Assembly (NCBI GenBank): GCA_964250755.1
Contig: CAXUHB010000019.1
Coordinates: 1 to 64,000, forward strand
Direction of reading: 5' to 3'
Length of the DNA: 64,000 bases
Source of the DNA: DASWOJ01 sp964250755
GTDB taxonomy: Bacteria; Pseudomonadota; Alphaproteobacteria; Acetobacterales; Acetobacteraceae
Each line of letters starts with the position of its first letter. Position 1 is the first letter of the stretch. Both the position numbers and the translations under genes were made by a program. The notes beneath the pieces were generated by a model, which was not told where the DNA came from, did no database searches, and worked only from the letters and a program-made list of their open reading frames with translations. This document shows, in pieces, positions 53,142-61,622 of this stretch.

Positions 53142-53951
53142 CTAAAACGGCAGCAGGATGTCCAGAAGCTGCTGCCCGTACCGGGGCCGCTGCACGTCGG
53201 AGAGTTGGCCGCGGCCGCCGTAGGCGATGCGGGCCTCGGCCAGGCGGTCATGGCGGACGGTGTTGTCACTGGCAATGTCCTGCGGGCGAATGACGCCGCT
53301 CACTTGCAGTTCGCGCAGCTCGCTGTTCACCCGCACCTCCTGCCGGGCGGCGACGGCCAGGTTGCCGTTGGGCAGCACCTGGGTGATGACGCCGGCCAGG
53401 CGCAGGGTGACGCTCTCGGCCCGGGTGATGGCGCCGTTGCCGGTCGCGTTGCCGGCGCTGTTGGCGGACACCAGGGTGCTGACGTTGGCGGCGCGGGCCA
53501 GGATGCGCGGGGCCGACGCCTCCAGCCCGAACAGGTTGGGCAGGCCCATCGTCTCGGACCCGGTGCGGCCCTCGGTGCTTTTGTTGGTCAGCGCGGCGCT
53601 GTCGGTGATGCTGACCAGGACGGTCACGATGTCGCCGACCTGGGCGGCGCGTTGGTCCTTGAAGAAGGCGCGGCTGCCGGTGCGCCACAGGCTGTTGGCC
53701 TCGGCGGGGGCGGTTTGCGGACGGGGCATTGGCAGGCTGATGGGGCGGTAGGACGGGTCCGCCGTGGGATCGCTGCTGGGGGTCATGCTGGGCGCGCGCC
53801 CGACCTCGGACAGACGGGTGAGGGTGCCGCAGCCGGACAGGAGCAGTAGGGCAGACAAGCGGAGCGCCTTCCGCCATGGTGAAGCACGGCGCTGGCCCTT
53901 GGCGGAAGGCGCTCCGCTTATCCGCCCTACCGGGGGCATAGCGCGGCTCAT
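53142..53951 (-). CDS. flgH: Flagellar L-ring lipoprotein
   Basis: Outer-membrane lipoprotein of the flagellar L ring, 269 residues. The lipobox is LLSGC with Cys41. Core segments are NSLWRTGSRAFFKDQRAAQVGDIVTV (split here by a short gap), SVTLRLAGVITQVLPNGNL and VNSELRELQVSGVIRPQDI. Its ATG overlaps the flgA stop by 4 bp. Residues about 8-35, including much of the signal peptide, are encoded by a family C inverted repeat. Confidence 0.93.
   Translation of the reverse strand: MSRAMPPVGRISGAPSAKGQRRASPWRKALRLSALLLLSGCGTLTRLSEVGRAPSMTPSSDPTADPSYRPISLPMPRPQTAPAEANSLWRTGSRAFFKDQRAAQVGDIVTVLVSITDSAALTNKSTEGRTGSETMGLPNLFGLEASAPRILARAANVSTLVSANSAGNATGNGAITRAESVTLRLAGVITQVLPNGNLAVAARQEVRVNSELRELQVSGVIRPQDIASDNTVRHDRLAEARIAYGGRGQLSDVQRPRYGQQLLDILLPF
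53846..53930. repeat. Family C inverted repeat inside the flgH 5' end
   Basis: Two 30-nt arms, GTAGGGCAGACAAGCGGAGC to TTCCGCC on the left and its mirror GGCGGAAGGCGCTCCGCTTA to GCCCTAC on the right, differ at two positions and enclose 25 bp. The element is in frame with flgH and encodes residues of its signal peptide. Confidence 0.8.
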
Positions 53952-54916
53952 CGCGCGGCCAGGCGGGGCAGGGCGAGGTTGCCGGCGGGCACGGGCTGCG
54001 ACCCCGGCAGCACACGGCCCCGGCCGGGGCCGGTCACCTCCGCCTCGATCACGACGCGCGATGCCGGGTTCAGGACGCGGACGCGCTCACCCAGGCCGGC
54101 GGGTTCGGTGGCGACGCCGGTGGCGGTCAGTTGGATGCCGGGGCCGTCCAGCGCCAGCAGCATGGGCGTGCCCTTCACGACCAGCACAGGCCGGCCCAGG
54201 TCGGTCAGCAGCAACGGCTGGCCTGGCTGCACCGGGCGGCGCAGGGCCTGGCCGACGGCCTCCGCCGCAGTGCGGACGACCTCGCCGCGGGCCAGGGCGG
54301 CGCGCATCCGGGTCCATTGCAGGTCCGTCGCCAGCACGATGTCGCCGGGCAGCATCCGGCAGCGGGGGACGGGCAGCTCCACCATCTCCTGCACGCGGCC
54401 GGACAGGCGGAGCTGGGTGGCGGGCACGCCGTCCGCCGATACCGACAGCAGGGCGGTGAAGCGGCCGGTGCCGGCGTCGTATTCCAGCTGCGCCACGTCC
54501 AGCGACGGCGCGGCATCCAGCGGCAGCATCGGCGTGGTGAAGCCCGGCAGTTCCAGGTCGGCGTCACGCGGCGCACCGTTGGCGGATAGGGCAGCGCGAA
54601 GGGGCGTCAGCACGTCGTCGCGCCCCAGGCTGCGCCCTGGCCGGTCCAGCACGGCGCGGTCGGCCGGGCCGGCCGGGCGCCAATCCACGCCGAACTGCCG
54701 GGCGATGGCGGCCAACTGCGCGGACTCAACGGTGATGCGGCTGCCGGGGGCGGGGGCGGGGCCGAGCGGGCGGTCGAGGCCGGCGGCGTCGAACAGGTCG
54801 GACAGGCGGACGACAGGGCCGGACAGGGTGGTGAAGGGCTTCAGGGCGGCGGCGGACACGGAGGGGCTGGCCAGCAGGGCTGCCAAAATCAGGACGGCTG
54901 TGTCGCGACGGAGCAG
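53948..54916 (-). CDS. flgA: Flagellar P-ring assembly chaperone
   Basis: Periplasmic chaperone for P-ring (FlgI) assembly. About 322 residues: a signal peptide (TAVLILAALLASPSVSA), an N-terminal domain, then a SAF-like C-terminal domain with CRMLPGDIVLATDLQW, VGQALRRPVQPGQPLLLTDL and VTGPGRGRVLPGSQPV. The start is uncertain. No ATG or GTG lies near the signal peptide; a CTG at 54916 gives an ideal one, with GGGAGAAG supplied by a flanking repeat arm. An ATG at 55108 would add a repeat-encoded extension. Confidence 0.85.
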   Translation of the reverse strand: MLRRDTAVLILAALLASPSVSAAALKPFTTLSGPVVRLSDLFDAAGLDRPLGPAPAPGSRITVESAQLAAIARQFGVDWRPAGPADRAVLDRPGRSLGRDDVLTPLRAALSANGAPRDADLELPGFTTPMLPLDAAPSLDVAQLEYDAGTGRFTALLSVSADGVPATQLRLSGRVQEMVELPVPRCRMLPGDIVLATDLQWTRMRAALARGEVVRTAAEAVGQALRRPVQPGQPLLLTDLGRPVLVVKGTPMLLALDGPGIQLTATGVATEPAGLGERVRVLNPASRVVIEAEVTGPGRGRVLPGSQPVPAGNLALPRLAAR

Positions 54917-54920
54917 GCGC

Positions 54921-55087
54921 TTGCTTCTCCCTCTCCCTCTCCCTCCGGGAGAGGGCCGGGGTGAGGGAAGGGCAACCAGCGCTGGCTTATATGATGCAAG
55001 CTGGGACAGTGCCCCACTTGGCTGGAGTTGCTCTGCTGGACTTCCCTCACCCCGACCCTCTCCCGGAGGGAGAGGGAGAAGCAAGCA
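54921..55087. repeat. Dispersed paired repeat, family A, copy 6
   Basis: Arms TTGCTTCTCCCTCTCCCTCT to GGGGTGAGGGAAG and the mirrored CTTCCCTCACCCCGACCCTC to AGAGGGAGAAGCAAG enclose about 70 bp. It fills the flgG-flgA gap within the flgFGAH operon. Its left end abuts the proposed flgA start. Confidence 0.85.
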
Positions 55088-55113
55088 GTCCGCGCCTATG
55101 TCCCTCATCCCTA

Positions 55114-55899
55114 TCACCGCAGGTTCGTAAGCGTGGACTGCATCTGGTCGCTCGTCGTGATGACCCGGCTGTTCATCTCGTAGGCCCGCTGCGCCGTGAT
55201 CAGGTTGGTGATCTCCGTCACCACGTTGACGTTGCTGCTCTCGACGAAGCCCTGCATGACGCTGCCGAAGCCGGGACTGTTGGGCGTGCCCGTCACCGCC
55301 GCGCCGGAGGCGGCGCTGGCGATCAGCAGGTTGTCGCCCTGCGCCTCCAGCCCGGCGTCGTTCGGGAAGGTGGCCAACTGCACGGTCCCGACGGTCTGCG
55401 GCGCGGTGGTGCCGTCTATCTTCACCTGGACCTCGCCCCCGGCGTTGATGGTCACGTCCCGCGCGTTGGTGGGGATGGTGATGCCGGGTGCGACGGGGTA
55501 GCCGTCCGCCGTCACGATCTGGCCGTCCGGCGACAGGCTGAAGGTGCCGTCCCGGGTGTAGGCCGTCTCCCCGCTGGGCAGCGTCACCTGGAAGTGGCCG
55601 TGGCCGCGTATCGCCAGGTCCAGGCTGTTGCTGGTCTGCTGCAGGTTGCCCTGCTCGCCGATGCGGTAGATGGCGGCGGTCTTCACGCCCAGGCCCACCT
55701 GCGCCCCGGACGGCACGACGGTGCCGTTGTCCGAACTGTTGGAGCCGACGCGGCGCAGGTTCTGGTAGATCAGGTCTTGGAACTCGGCCCGGCGGCGCTT
55801 GAAGCCGGTCGTGGTCATGTTGGCGATGTTGTTGCTGATGACCTCCACGTTGGTCTGCTGCGCCTGCATCCCGGTGCCGGCGATGTCCAGGGAGCGCAT
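55114..55899 (-). CDS. flgG: Flagellar distal rod protein
   Basis: Distal rod subunit, 261 residues, standard length. The N-terminal rod signature is TGMQAQQTNVEVISNNIANM followed by TTGFKRRRAEFQDL. The FlgG-type GNLQQTSNSLDLAIRG lies near residue 84. The C-terminal helix NVVTEITNLITAQRAYEMNSRVI closes the protein. Start 3 bp after the flgF stop. Confidence 0.97.
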   Translation of the reverse strand: MRSLDIAGTGMQAQQTNVEVISNNIANMTTTGFKRRRAEFQDLIYQNLRRVGSNSSDNGTVVPSGAQVGLGVKTAAIYRIGEQGNLQQTSNSLDLAIRGHGHFQVTLPSGETAYTRDGTFSLSPDGQIVTADGYPVAPGITIPTNARDVTINAGGEVQVKIDGTTAPQTVGTVQLATFPNDAGLEAQGDNLLIASAASGAAVTGTPNSPGFGSVMQGFVESSNVNVVTEITNLITAQRAYEMNSRVITTSDQMQSTLTNLR

Positions 55900-55902
55900 G
55901 GG

Positions 55903-56643
55903 CTACGTGCCCCGCCGGGTGATCTTGTCTATGGCGGACTGCATCCGGTCGGCCTCCCCCTGCACGAACTGGCTGGTGAACTGGAACTGCCGCAGGTCCG
56001 CCATCATGCGCGTCATCTCCATCACGGGCTGCACGTTGCTGTCCTCGACCGCGCCCTGGATCAGGCGGGGCTGGGCCACGGGGTTGGTTGGGCTGTCGGC
56101 GCGGAGCGTCCGCGCACCCTCCAGCGTCATGCGGTTGGGATCGTCGGGCCGCACGACGCCAACCTGGCCCAGCCGCCCGTTCTGGCTGCTGACGGTGCCG
56201 TCCGCGGTAATGGTGAGGTTCGTGTCGGCCGGGGACAGCCGCACCGGTTGCCCGGCGCGGTCCAGCAGCGCGTTGCCGCTGGCGTCCCCCAGCCGCCCGT
56301 CCGCCATGGGCGAGAACCGGCCGGCGCGCGTCAGCCGCGGCCCGCGCGGGGTGTCCACCGTGAAGTAGCCGTCCCCGCCCAGCGCCAGGTCCAGCGGGTT
56401 GCCGGTGTGCTGCACGGGGCCGGCCTGCTGCTCCCGGTAGGTGGCGCGGTCCTGCGTGAAGGCCACGGTGCCGCCGCCGCGGGGCGGGTCGGTGCGGGTC
56501 TGGCGGCTGAGCCAGTCGCTGAACACCATCCGCTCCGCCTTGAAGCCGGAGGTGCTGGCGTTGGCGAGGTTGGTGGCTGTCACGTCCAGGGCGCGCTGCT
56601 GCGCGACCAGGCGGGACAGGGCGATGTTGGTGGTGAGTTCCAT
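55903..56643 (-). CDS. flgF: Flagellar proximal rod protein
   Basis: Proximal rod subunit, 246 residues. N-terminal ALSRLVAQQRALDVTATNLA followed by NASTSGFKAERMVFSDWL marks the family; GNPLDLALGGDGYFTVDTPRG and the C-terminal VMEMTRMMADLRQFQ agree. GGAGG precedes the ATG at 56643 and a perfect sigma-54 site lies 32 bp further upstream. It is the first gene of flgF-flgG-flgA-flgH. Confidence 0.95.
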   Translation of the reverse strand: MELTTNIALSRLVAQQRALDVTATNLANASTSGFKAERMVFSDWLSRQTRTDPPRGGGTVAFTQDRATYREQQAGPVQHTGNPLDLALGGDGYFTVDTPRGPRLTRAGRFSPMADGRLGDASGNALLDRAGQPVRLSPADTNLTITADGTVSSQNGRLGQVGVVRPDDPNRMTLEGARTLRADSPTNPVAQPRLIQGAVEDSNVQPVMEMTRMMADLRQFQFTSQFVQGEADRMQSAIDKITRRGT

Positions 56644-56674
56644 GCGGGCCTCCGAGGGGCGTTGCGGCCTCTGG

Positions 56675-56690
56675 CGCAAGCCGCGTGCCA
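56675..56690 (-). promoter_or_regulatory. Sigma-54 promoter upstream of flgF
   Basis: TGGCACGCGGCTTGCG on the minus strand matches TGGCACG-N4-TTGC exactly, and is the same 16-mer as the flgI site. It predicts a start point near 56664 and a short 20-base leader before the flgF ATG. Confidence 0.88.
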
Positions 56691-56826
56691 GCCCTGGGCG
56701 CCCGGCAGGTGGGCGTTTGCTGCCGTGCCAGGCCGGTACCCGGCGGAAAATGCCGGGCCGAGTCCGCCGCACACCATTGCTTAACTACCCGCCCCCAAGC
56801 TGCGCGGGGCATCGGGGGCGCATGAC

Positions 56827-57360
56827 ATGGCGGTGGGTGGGACGGCGGCAGCGGCGGACGGGGCGGCTGGTGCGCCGGCCAGGGGGGGCGGCAAGCGCAA
56901 GCTGCTGCTGATTGCCCTGCCGGTGCTGCTGCTGGGCGGCGGCGGGGCCGGGGCGTGGTTCTCCGGCGTGCTGCCGAAGCTGCTGGGCCGCGGCGAGGCG
57001 GCTGCGCACGGCGAGGGCCATGCGGAGAAGGCCGGAGAGAAGGCGGAGGCGTCCAAGGCCCCGGCCTTCATGGACCTGCCGGAGATCGTCGCGAACCTGA
57101 ACGCGGGCCGCCGCACCGCCTTCATCAAGCTGAAGGCCAAGTTCGAGCTGTCGAAACCCGAGGACGCCGTGGCGCTGCAAGCCGCGATGCCCCGCATCGT
57201 GGACCTGTTCCAGTCCTACCTGCGGGAGATGCGTCCGGAGGAGCTGCGCGGCACAGCCGGCACCTACCGCCTGCGGGAGGAGCTGATCGCCCGCACCAAC
57301 ATCGCCGCCCATCCCGCGCGGGTGCTGAACGTCTTGTTCACGGAAATGCTGGTGCAATAG
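56827..57360 (+). CDS. fliL: Flagellar basal body protein FliL
   Basis: Inner-membrane protein that surrounds the stators, 177 residues. It has one membrane helix (LLLIALPVLLLGGGGAGAW, about 25-45), a charged linker, and a periplasmic domain with MDLPEIVANLNAGRRTAFIKL and the C-terminal VLNVLFTEMLVQ typical of FliL. It is divergent from flgF. In related genomes fliM commonly follows; here a small membrane protein follows instead. Confidence 0.92.
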   Translation: MAVGGTAAAADGAAGAPARGGGKRKLLLIALPVLLLGGGGAGAWFSGVLPKLLGRGEAAAHGEGHAEKAGEKAEASKAPAFMDLPEIVANLNAGRRTAFIKLKAKFELSKPEDAVALQAAMPRIVDLFQSYLREMRPEELRGTAGTYRLREELIARTNIAAHPARVLNVLFTEMLVQ

Positions 57361-57383
57361 CGGCGCAGGCAGGGGGTCCCACG

Positions 57384-57809
57384 ATGGGCGCGGTGGATTG
57401 GGTGCTGGAACTGGTGCTGATCGGCCTGCTGGTGCTGACCCTGCTGCACGCCCTGCGGCTGGAGCGTGCGCTGTCGGCCCTGCGGCGGGACCGCTCGGCG
57501 CTCGGGGACGCCGTCGCGGGCTTCGACCAGAGCGCGCGGGCGGCGGAGCAAGGGATCGGCAAGCTGAACAGCCTGACGGGGGAGGCGGCGAAGCAGGTGG
57601 CGCGCAAAATCGAGCAGGCGTCCGCCTTGAAAGATGACCTGGCCTTTCTGGCGGAGCGGGGGGAGCACCTGGCCGACCGGCTGGAGGCGGCGGTGCGCGC
57701 CGGGCGCGCGATGGAGGGCCTGAAGGCCGCACCGGGCGGCGAAGCCCCGCCGCGCCCGCGCAGCAGCGCCGAGCGGGACTTGCTGCAAGCGTTGCGGGGG
57801 ACGCGATGA
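57384..57809 (+). CDS. Membrane-anchored protein of the fliL operon (DUF6468-like)
   Basis: A 141-residue protein with one N-terminal membrane helix (WVLELVLIGLLVLTLLHALRL) and a long helical cytoplasmic part containing QSARAAEQGIGKLNSLTGEAAKQV-type repeats (residues about 50-75). It resembles the DUF6468-type proteins found beside fliL/fliM in Rhodospirillales. It may help anchor or stabilise the motor. The stop overlaps the following gene by 4 bp. Confidence 0.7.
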   Translation: MGAVDWVLELVLIGLLVLTLLHALRLERALSALRRDRSALGDAVAGFDQSARAAEQGIGKLNSLTGEAAKQVARKIEQASALKDDLAFLAERGEHLADRLEAAVRAGRAMEGLKAAPGGEAPPRPRSSAERDLLQALRGTR

Positions 57810-58585
57810 TGCCGGGCTGGGTGTCCGTGCGCGGCGCGCTCCGCCCATTGCCGCTGGCATGCGCGGCGATGGCGCTGCTGCTGCTGGTCAAGACGCGGGA
57901 GGTCGTGCAGGCCTTGGGCGGTGCGCCGGCAGCCATCGTCAGCGCCGGGCGGGCCGTGGTGCCCGCGGCGCAGGCGGCGGCGCATGGGGAGGCGCCGCCT
58001 GCAAAGCCCCCCGCGCCGCCCGCCGCCACGGCTCCTGCGCCGGCCCCGGCTGCGCCTGCTGCTCCGGCCCCGCCCGTTGCGTCGGTGCCGCCGGTGGCGG
58101 TGGAGCCGCCGGTCAGCGACGCCGAGCGTGCGCTGCTGCTGGATCTGCGCGCCCGCCGGACTCAGATCGAGGCGCGGGAGCAGGCGCTGGCCACCCGCGA
58201 CGCCGTGCTGGCCGCGGCGGAGAAGCGCATCGGCGAGCGCGTGGAGCAGCTGCAGGCCTTGCAGGCCCGGCTGGAGGCGATGGAGGCAGCCCGGCGCGAG
58301 CGGGACGACGCCAACTGGCGCGGCCTGGTCAAGACCTACGAGGTCATGCGCCCGCGCGACGCCGCCGCCATCCTGAACGAACTGGAGATGCCGGTGCTGC
58401 TGCAGGTGCTGGACCGCATGAAGGAGGGGAAGGCGGCAGTGCTGCTGGCGGCCATGCTGCCCGACCGCGCCCGTGCGGCGACGGCGCAGTTGGCGGCCAT
58501 GCGCACCCGTGCGGTGGCGCCGCCGGCCGTGCCGGACGCACCTGCCGTGCACACCGCCCCGGCACGGCCGGGCGTACCGGGATGA
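57806..58585 (+). CDS. MotE-like (MgtE-N) flagellar protein
   Basis: A 259-residue protein. It has a short N-terminal hydrophobic segment, an Ala/Pro-rich linker (about 55-105), a coiled coil (LLLDLRARRTQIEAREQALA onward), then an MgtE-N-like helical domain with LVKTYEVMRPRDAAAILNEL and LLAAMLPDRARAATAQLAAM. This layout matches MotE-type periplasmic chaperones of the flagellar motor. It overlaps genes on both sides by 4 bp. Confidence 0.75.
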   Translation: MMPGWVSVRGALRPLPLACAAMALLLLVKTREVVQALGGAPAAIVSAGRAVVPAAQAAAHGEAPPAKPPAPPAATAPAPAPAAPAAPAPPVASVPPVAVEPPVSDAERALLLDLRARRTQIEAREQALATRDAVLAAAEKRIGERVEQLQALQARLEAMEAARRERDDANWRGLVKTYEVMRPRDAAAILNELEMPVLLQVLDRMKEGKAAVLLAAMLPDRARAATAQLAAMRTRAVAPPAVPDAPAVHTAPARPGVPG

Positions 58586-61461
58586 CAGTGCCACTTCGGT
58601 GGACGCCGTTGGGGTGGGCGGCCCTGGCGGCCTTGGCGCCTTGGGCTGCGCTGGCGGACACCGCCGCGGTTCGCGTGGCGGATCACCCGGGCTTCGGGCG
58701 GGTCGTGTTCGAGTTCGCGGCCCCAACCCCGTATGAGATGGCGGTGGACGGGGATCGGGTGATCCTGGTGTTCGACGGTGCGCCGGTGATCGGCCCGGCG
58801 GGCGCCCCGCCGCGCAACGTGCGCCTGATGCAGGGCGGGACGGGGTCGGCGACGCTGGTGCTCAGCCCCGGGGCGCGGGCGCGGGCGGTGGCCATGGGCA
58901 ACCGGGTGGTGCTGGACATCATGGACCCTGCCCGGGACCCGCCCCGGATGGCACGGGCCGCCGCGTCACCCGCCATGCCGTTCCGCCCCGCCCCGCCCCC
59001 TGGGAACCCAGCCCCGCCCGAGGCCGCGCCGGCCATCCCCGTACAGCAGGATGCGCTGCCCGGGCCGGCTGCTGCACTTCTCGGCAACGGCAGTCCGGCC
59101 CGGGGCGGGGAGGAGCCGGCCGGCGTGCGGTTCGCGCCAAGCGTCCGGGCGGGGCAGGAGGCCGTGCCCCGGTTGCCCTCCGTGCTCGAACCGCCGCCGG
59201 CCAGCCAGGCGGGCCAGGCAGCGGCCATGCCCAGCACACCGGCAGGGCCTGCCTCCCAGCCCAGCGACGCCGGCCCGTCCCTGGCGTCCCTTGTGGTGCC
59301 TCTTGACGCAGGAGTCGGCGCTGCGGCGCTGCGGCGCGGCGCTGTGGCGTTGGTTGTGTTCGACAGCCCGGCTGCGGTGGATGAGGCGCGGCTGCGCCGT
59401 CTGCGGGGGTTCGAGCAGGCCGTGGTCACGACAGGCCCGGCAGCAACGGTCGTGCAGGTGCCAGCCCCGCCGGACGGCATCGGCCTGGCGCGGGAGGCCC
59501 GGGGCTGGCGCATCGCGGCCAAGTCCGCGCCGTCCGCCGCCGTGCTGGTGGGCGGTGCGGGCGCCGCGGCTGACCCGGGCGGGGGCGTGCTGGTGGCGCT
59601 GGCCCAGCCTGGCCGAACCGTTGCCGTCGCTGATCCCGCAACCGGCGGCGCGCTCCTGGTCGGCACCGCCAACCCTCCGTCCGGAGCCGCCGCTTACGTC
59701 CAGGCCGGGCTGAACGCCCCTGGTGCGGCGGTGCTGCCGACCTGGGCCGGCGTCGCGGTCGAGCCGTTTGCGGATGATGTCGTGCTGCGTGCCGCCCCTG
59801 GCGGGTTCGTGCTGGGGTCGTCCGGGGTGTCCGCCTCCCCGGCCATGCCCGCCGTTGCGCTGACCAGGCGCTTCGACTTTCCCAACCAGCCCGTGCCGGC
59901 GCTGCTGCAGCGGCTGCGCGCGGCAGCCGGAGGGGCCGCGGCGGCCGCTCCGCGGGCGCGGAGCGCCGGGCGGCTGGCGACGGCGCAGGCGATGATCTCG
60001 CTTGGGCTTGGGGCGGAAGCGGCGTCGGTGCTGGCGCTGGCGGCAGCGGACGACCCGGCTGCGGCCGCCAGTCCCGACCTGCTCGGCCTGTCCGCCATAG
60101 CCGCGCTGCTGGCCGGGCGGCTGGACGGCGCGGCGGGACTGGACGCGCCGGGGCTGGACGGGTCGGACGAGGCCGCGCTTTGGCGCGGGGTGAGGGACGC
60201 GATGCTGGGCCGGCAGGACGCGGCGGCGCGCGCGCTGCCGTCGCTGATGCCGCTGGCGCTGTCCTACCCGGCGCCGCTCCAGGACCGCATCCTGCCCATC
60301 ATTGCCGAGGCGGCGGTGCAGGCGGGCCAGCCCCTTCCCGCCCTCCCAGATTTACCGGCCCTGGCCTATGCGCGTGCGCTGCAATTGGAGCGCGATGGAA
60401 AGCTGGAGGCGGCGCTGGACGCCCTGGATGCGCTTGCGTCCGGGCGGGACCAGCTCGACCAGGTGCGGGCCGGCGCCCGCGCGGCCGAGCTGCGGCTGGG
60501 GTCGGGACGCATGGACGCCGCCGCAGCCGGCGCGGCGATGACCCGCCTGGTTGCGGCGTGGCGCGGCGACATGCGGGAGCTGTCCACCCGGCTGCGCGCC
60601 GCGGAGCTGTTCGGCCAAGCCGGCGCGTGGCGGACCGCCCTGGATCTGCTGCGGGAGACATCGGCGCTGTTCCCTGACGCGGGGCCTGCGTTGCGGGCAC
60701 GGATGGCAGGGGTGTTCGGCACGTTCCTGAGCAACGGGCAGGCAGTGCCGCCGGCAGAGGTCGTCACGCTGGTGGCGGACTTCGCCGAGCTTGTGCCGGC
60801 TGGGACCGAGGTGGCGGGGCTGCTGACGGACAAGCTGCTCGACCTGGACCTGACCGACCGGGCGCGGGTGCTGCTGCAGGCGCGGGTCGCGGCGGCTCCG
60901 CCCGGGCTGGTGCGGGCCGGGCTGGGCCACCGTTTGGCGATGCTGCAGTTGGAGGGCGGGGACGGTGCGGCCGCCGAGCGCACGCTGGCGACGTCGGAGG
61001 CAGAAGGCGTGCCGGAGCGGCTGGCGCTGGAGCGGGCGCTGCTGCGGGCCAAGGTCCGGGCCGGCCGCGGCGACCCGGCCGGTGCAGCGGGCGGCTTGAG
61101 CGGGCTGGCGGGGCCGGCCGCGGACGACCTGCGGGCTAGGCTGTTGGAGCAGGCGGGGGACTGGCGCGGCGCCGGGGCAGCGCTGGACAGCCTGGCCGCG
61201 CACGTCCTGCCGACGGACGGCCCGATCCCGGACACTTTTGCGGACCTGATCATGCGGAGGGCGAGCGCCGCGGTGCAGGCCGGGGATGCCGGCGTGCTGC
61301 GTGACCTGAACGCCCGTTACGCCGGGCGGATGTCCGGCCCGCGGCGAGAGGTGTTCCGGTTGCTGACCGCCGCGCCGGTGGCCGGCACGTCCGACCTGCC
61401 GCGCGCGGCAGGAGAAATCGCACTGGCCCGGGCGGTTCCGGCGGGGGTTGGCGGGCGTTAG
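58582..61461 (+). CDS. Large exported AMIN/TPR-like protein of the fliL operon
   Basis: A 959-residue protein with a signal peptide (LGWAALAALAPWAALA). Residues about 24-115 look like an AMIN-type beta domain (GRVVFEFAAPTPYEMAVDG). A Pro/Ala-rich linker follows, then several hundred residues of helical TPR-like repeats rich in Leu/Ala. Not a recognised flagellar protein. The 4-bp overlap with the MotE-like gene and the fliL operon context suggest a periplasmic role at the motor. The upstream frame to 57859 is a shadow. Confidence 0.7.
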   Translation: MTVPLRWTPLGWAALAALAPWAALADTAAVRVADHPGFGRVVFEFAAPTPYEMAVDGDRVILVFDGAPVIGPAGAPPRNVRLMQGGTGSATLVLSPGARARAVAMGNRVVLDIMDPARDPPRMARAAASPAMPFRPAPPPGNPAPPEAAPAIPVQQDALPGPAAALLGNGSPARGGEEPAGVRFAPSVRAGQEAVPRLPSVLEPPPASQAGQAAAMPSTPAGPASQPSDAGPSLASLVVPLDAGVGAAALRRGAVALVVFDSPAAVDEARLRRLRGFEQAVVTTGPAATVVQVPAPPDGIGLAREARGWRIAAKSAPSAAVLVGGAGAAADPGGGVLVALAQPGRTVAVADPATGGALLVGTANPPSGAAAYVQAGLNAPGAAVLPTWAGVAVEPFADDVVLRAAPGGFVLGSSGVSASPAMPAVALTRRFDFPNQPVPALLQRLRAAAGGAAAAAPRARSAGRLATAQAMISLGLGAEAASVLALAAADDPAAAASPDLLGLSAIAALLAGRLDGAAGLDAPGLDGSDEAALWRGVRDAMLGRQDAAARALPSLMPLALSYPAPLQDRILPIIAEAAVQAGQPLPALPDLPALAYARALQLERDGKLEAALDALDALASGRDQLDQVRAGARAAELRLGSGRMDAAAAGAAMTRLVAAWRGDMRELSTRLRAAELFGQAGAWRTALDLLRETSALFPDAGPALRARMAGVFGTFLSNGQAVPPAEVVTLVADFAELVPAGTEVAGLLTDKLLDLDLTDRARVLLQARVAAAPPGLVRAGLGHRLAMLQLEGGDGAAAERTLATSEAEGVPERLALERALLRAKVRAGRGDPAGAAGGLSGLAGPAADDLRARLLEQAGDWRGAGAALDSLAAHVLPTDGPIPDTFADLIMRRASAAVQAGDAGVLRDLNARYAGRMSGPRREVFRLLTAAPVAGTSDLPRAAGEIALARAVPAGVGGR

Positions 61462-61622
61462 ATTAAGATTTGTTGGCGTAACAATTAGCCGTCCCCCGCA
61501 ACGCGCATCGCTTGCAGGGCCAAATTCACTTGCGTTCTCCGTCTTATACCTCTAGATCGTCGGCCCTTGGCCCTAGGGTGCGATCCCGCACAACAGGCCA
61601 TCTGCTGGTTTGGGGGTACGTG

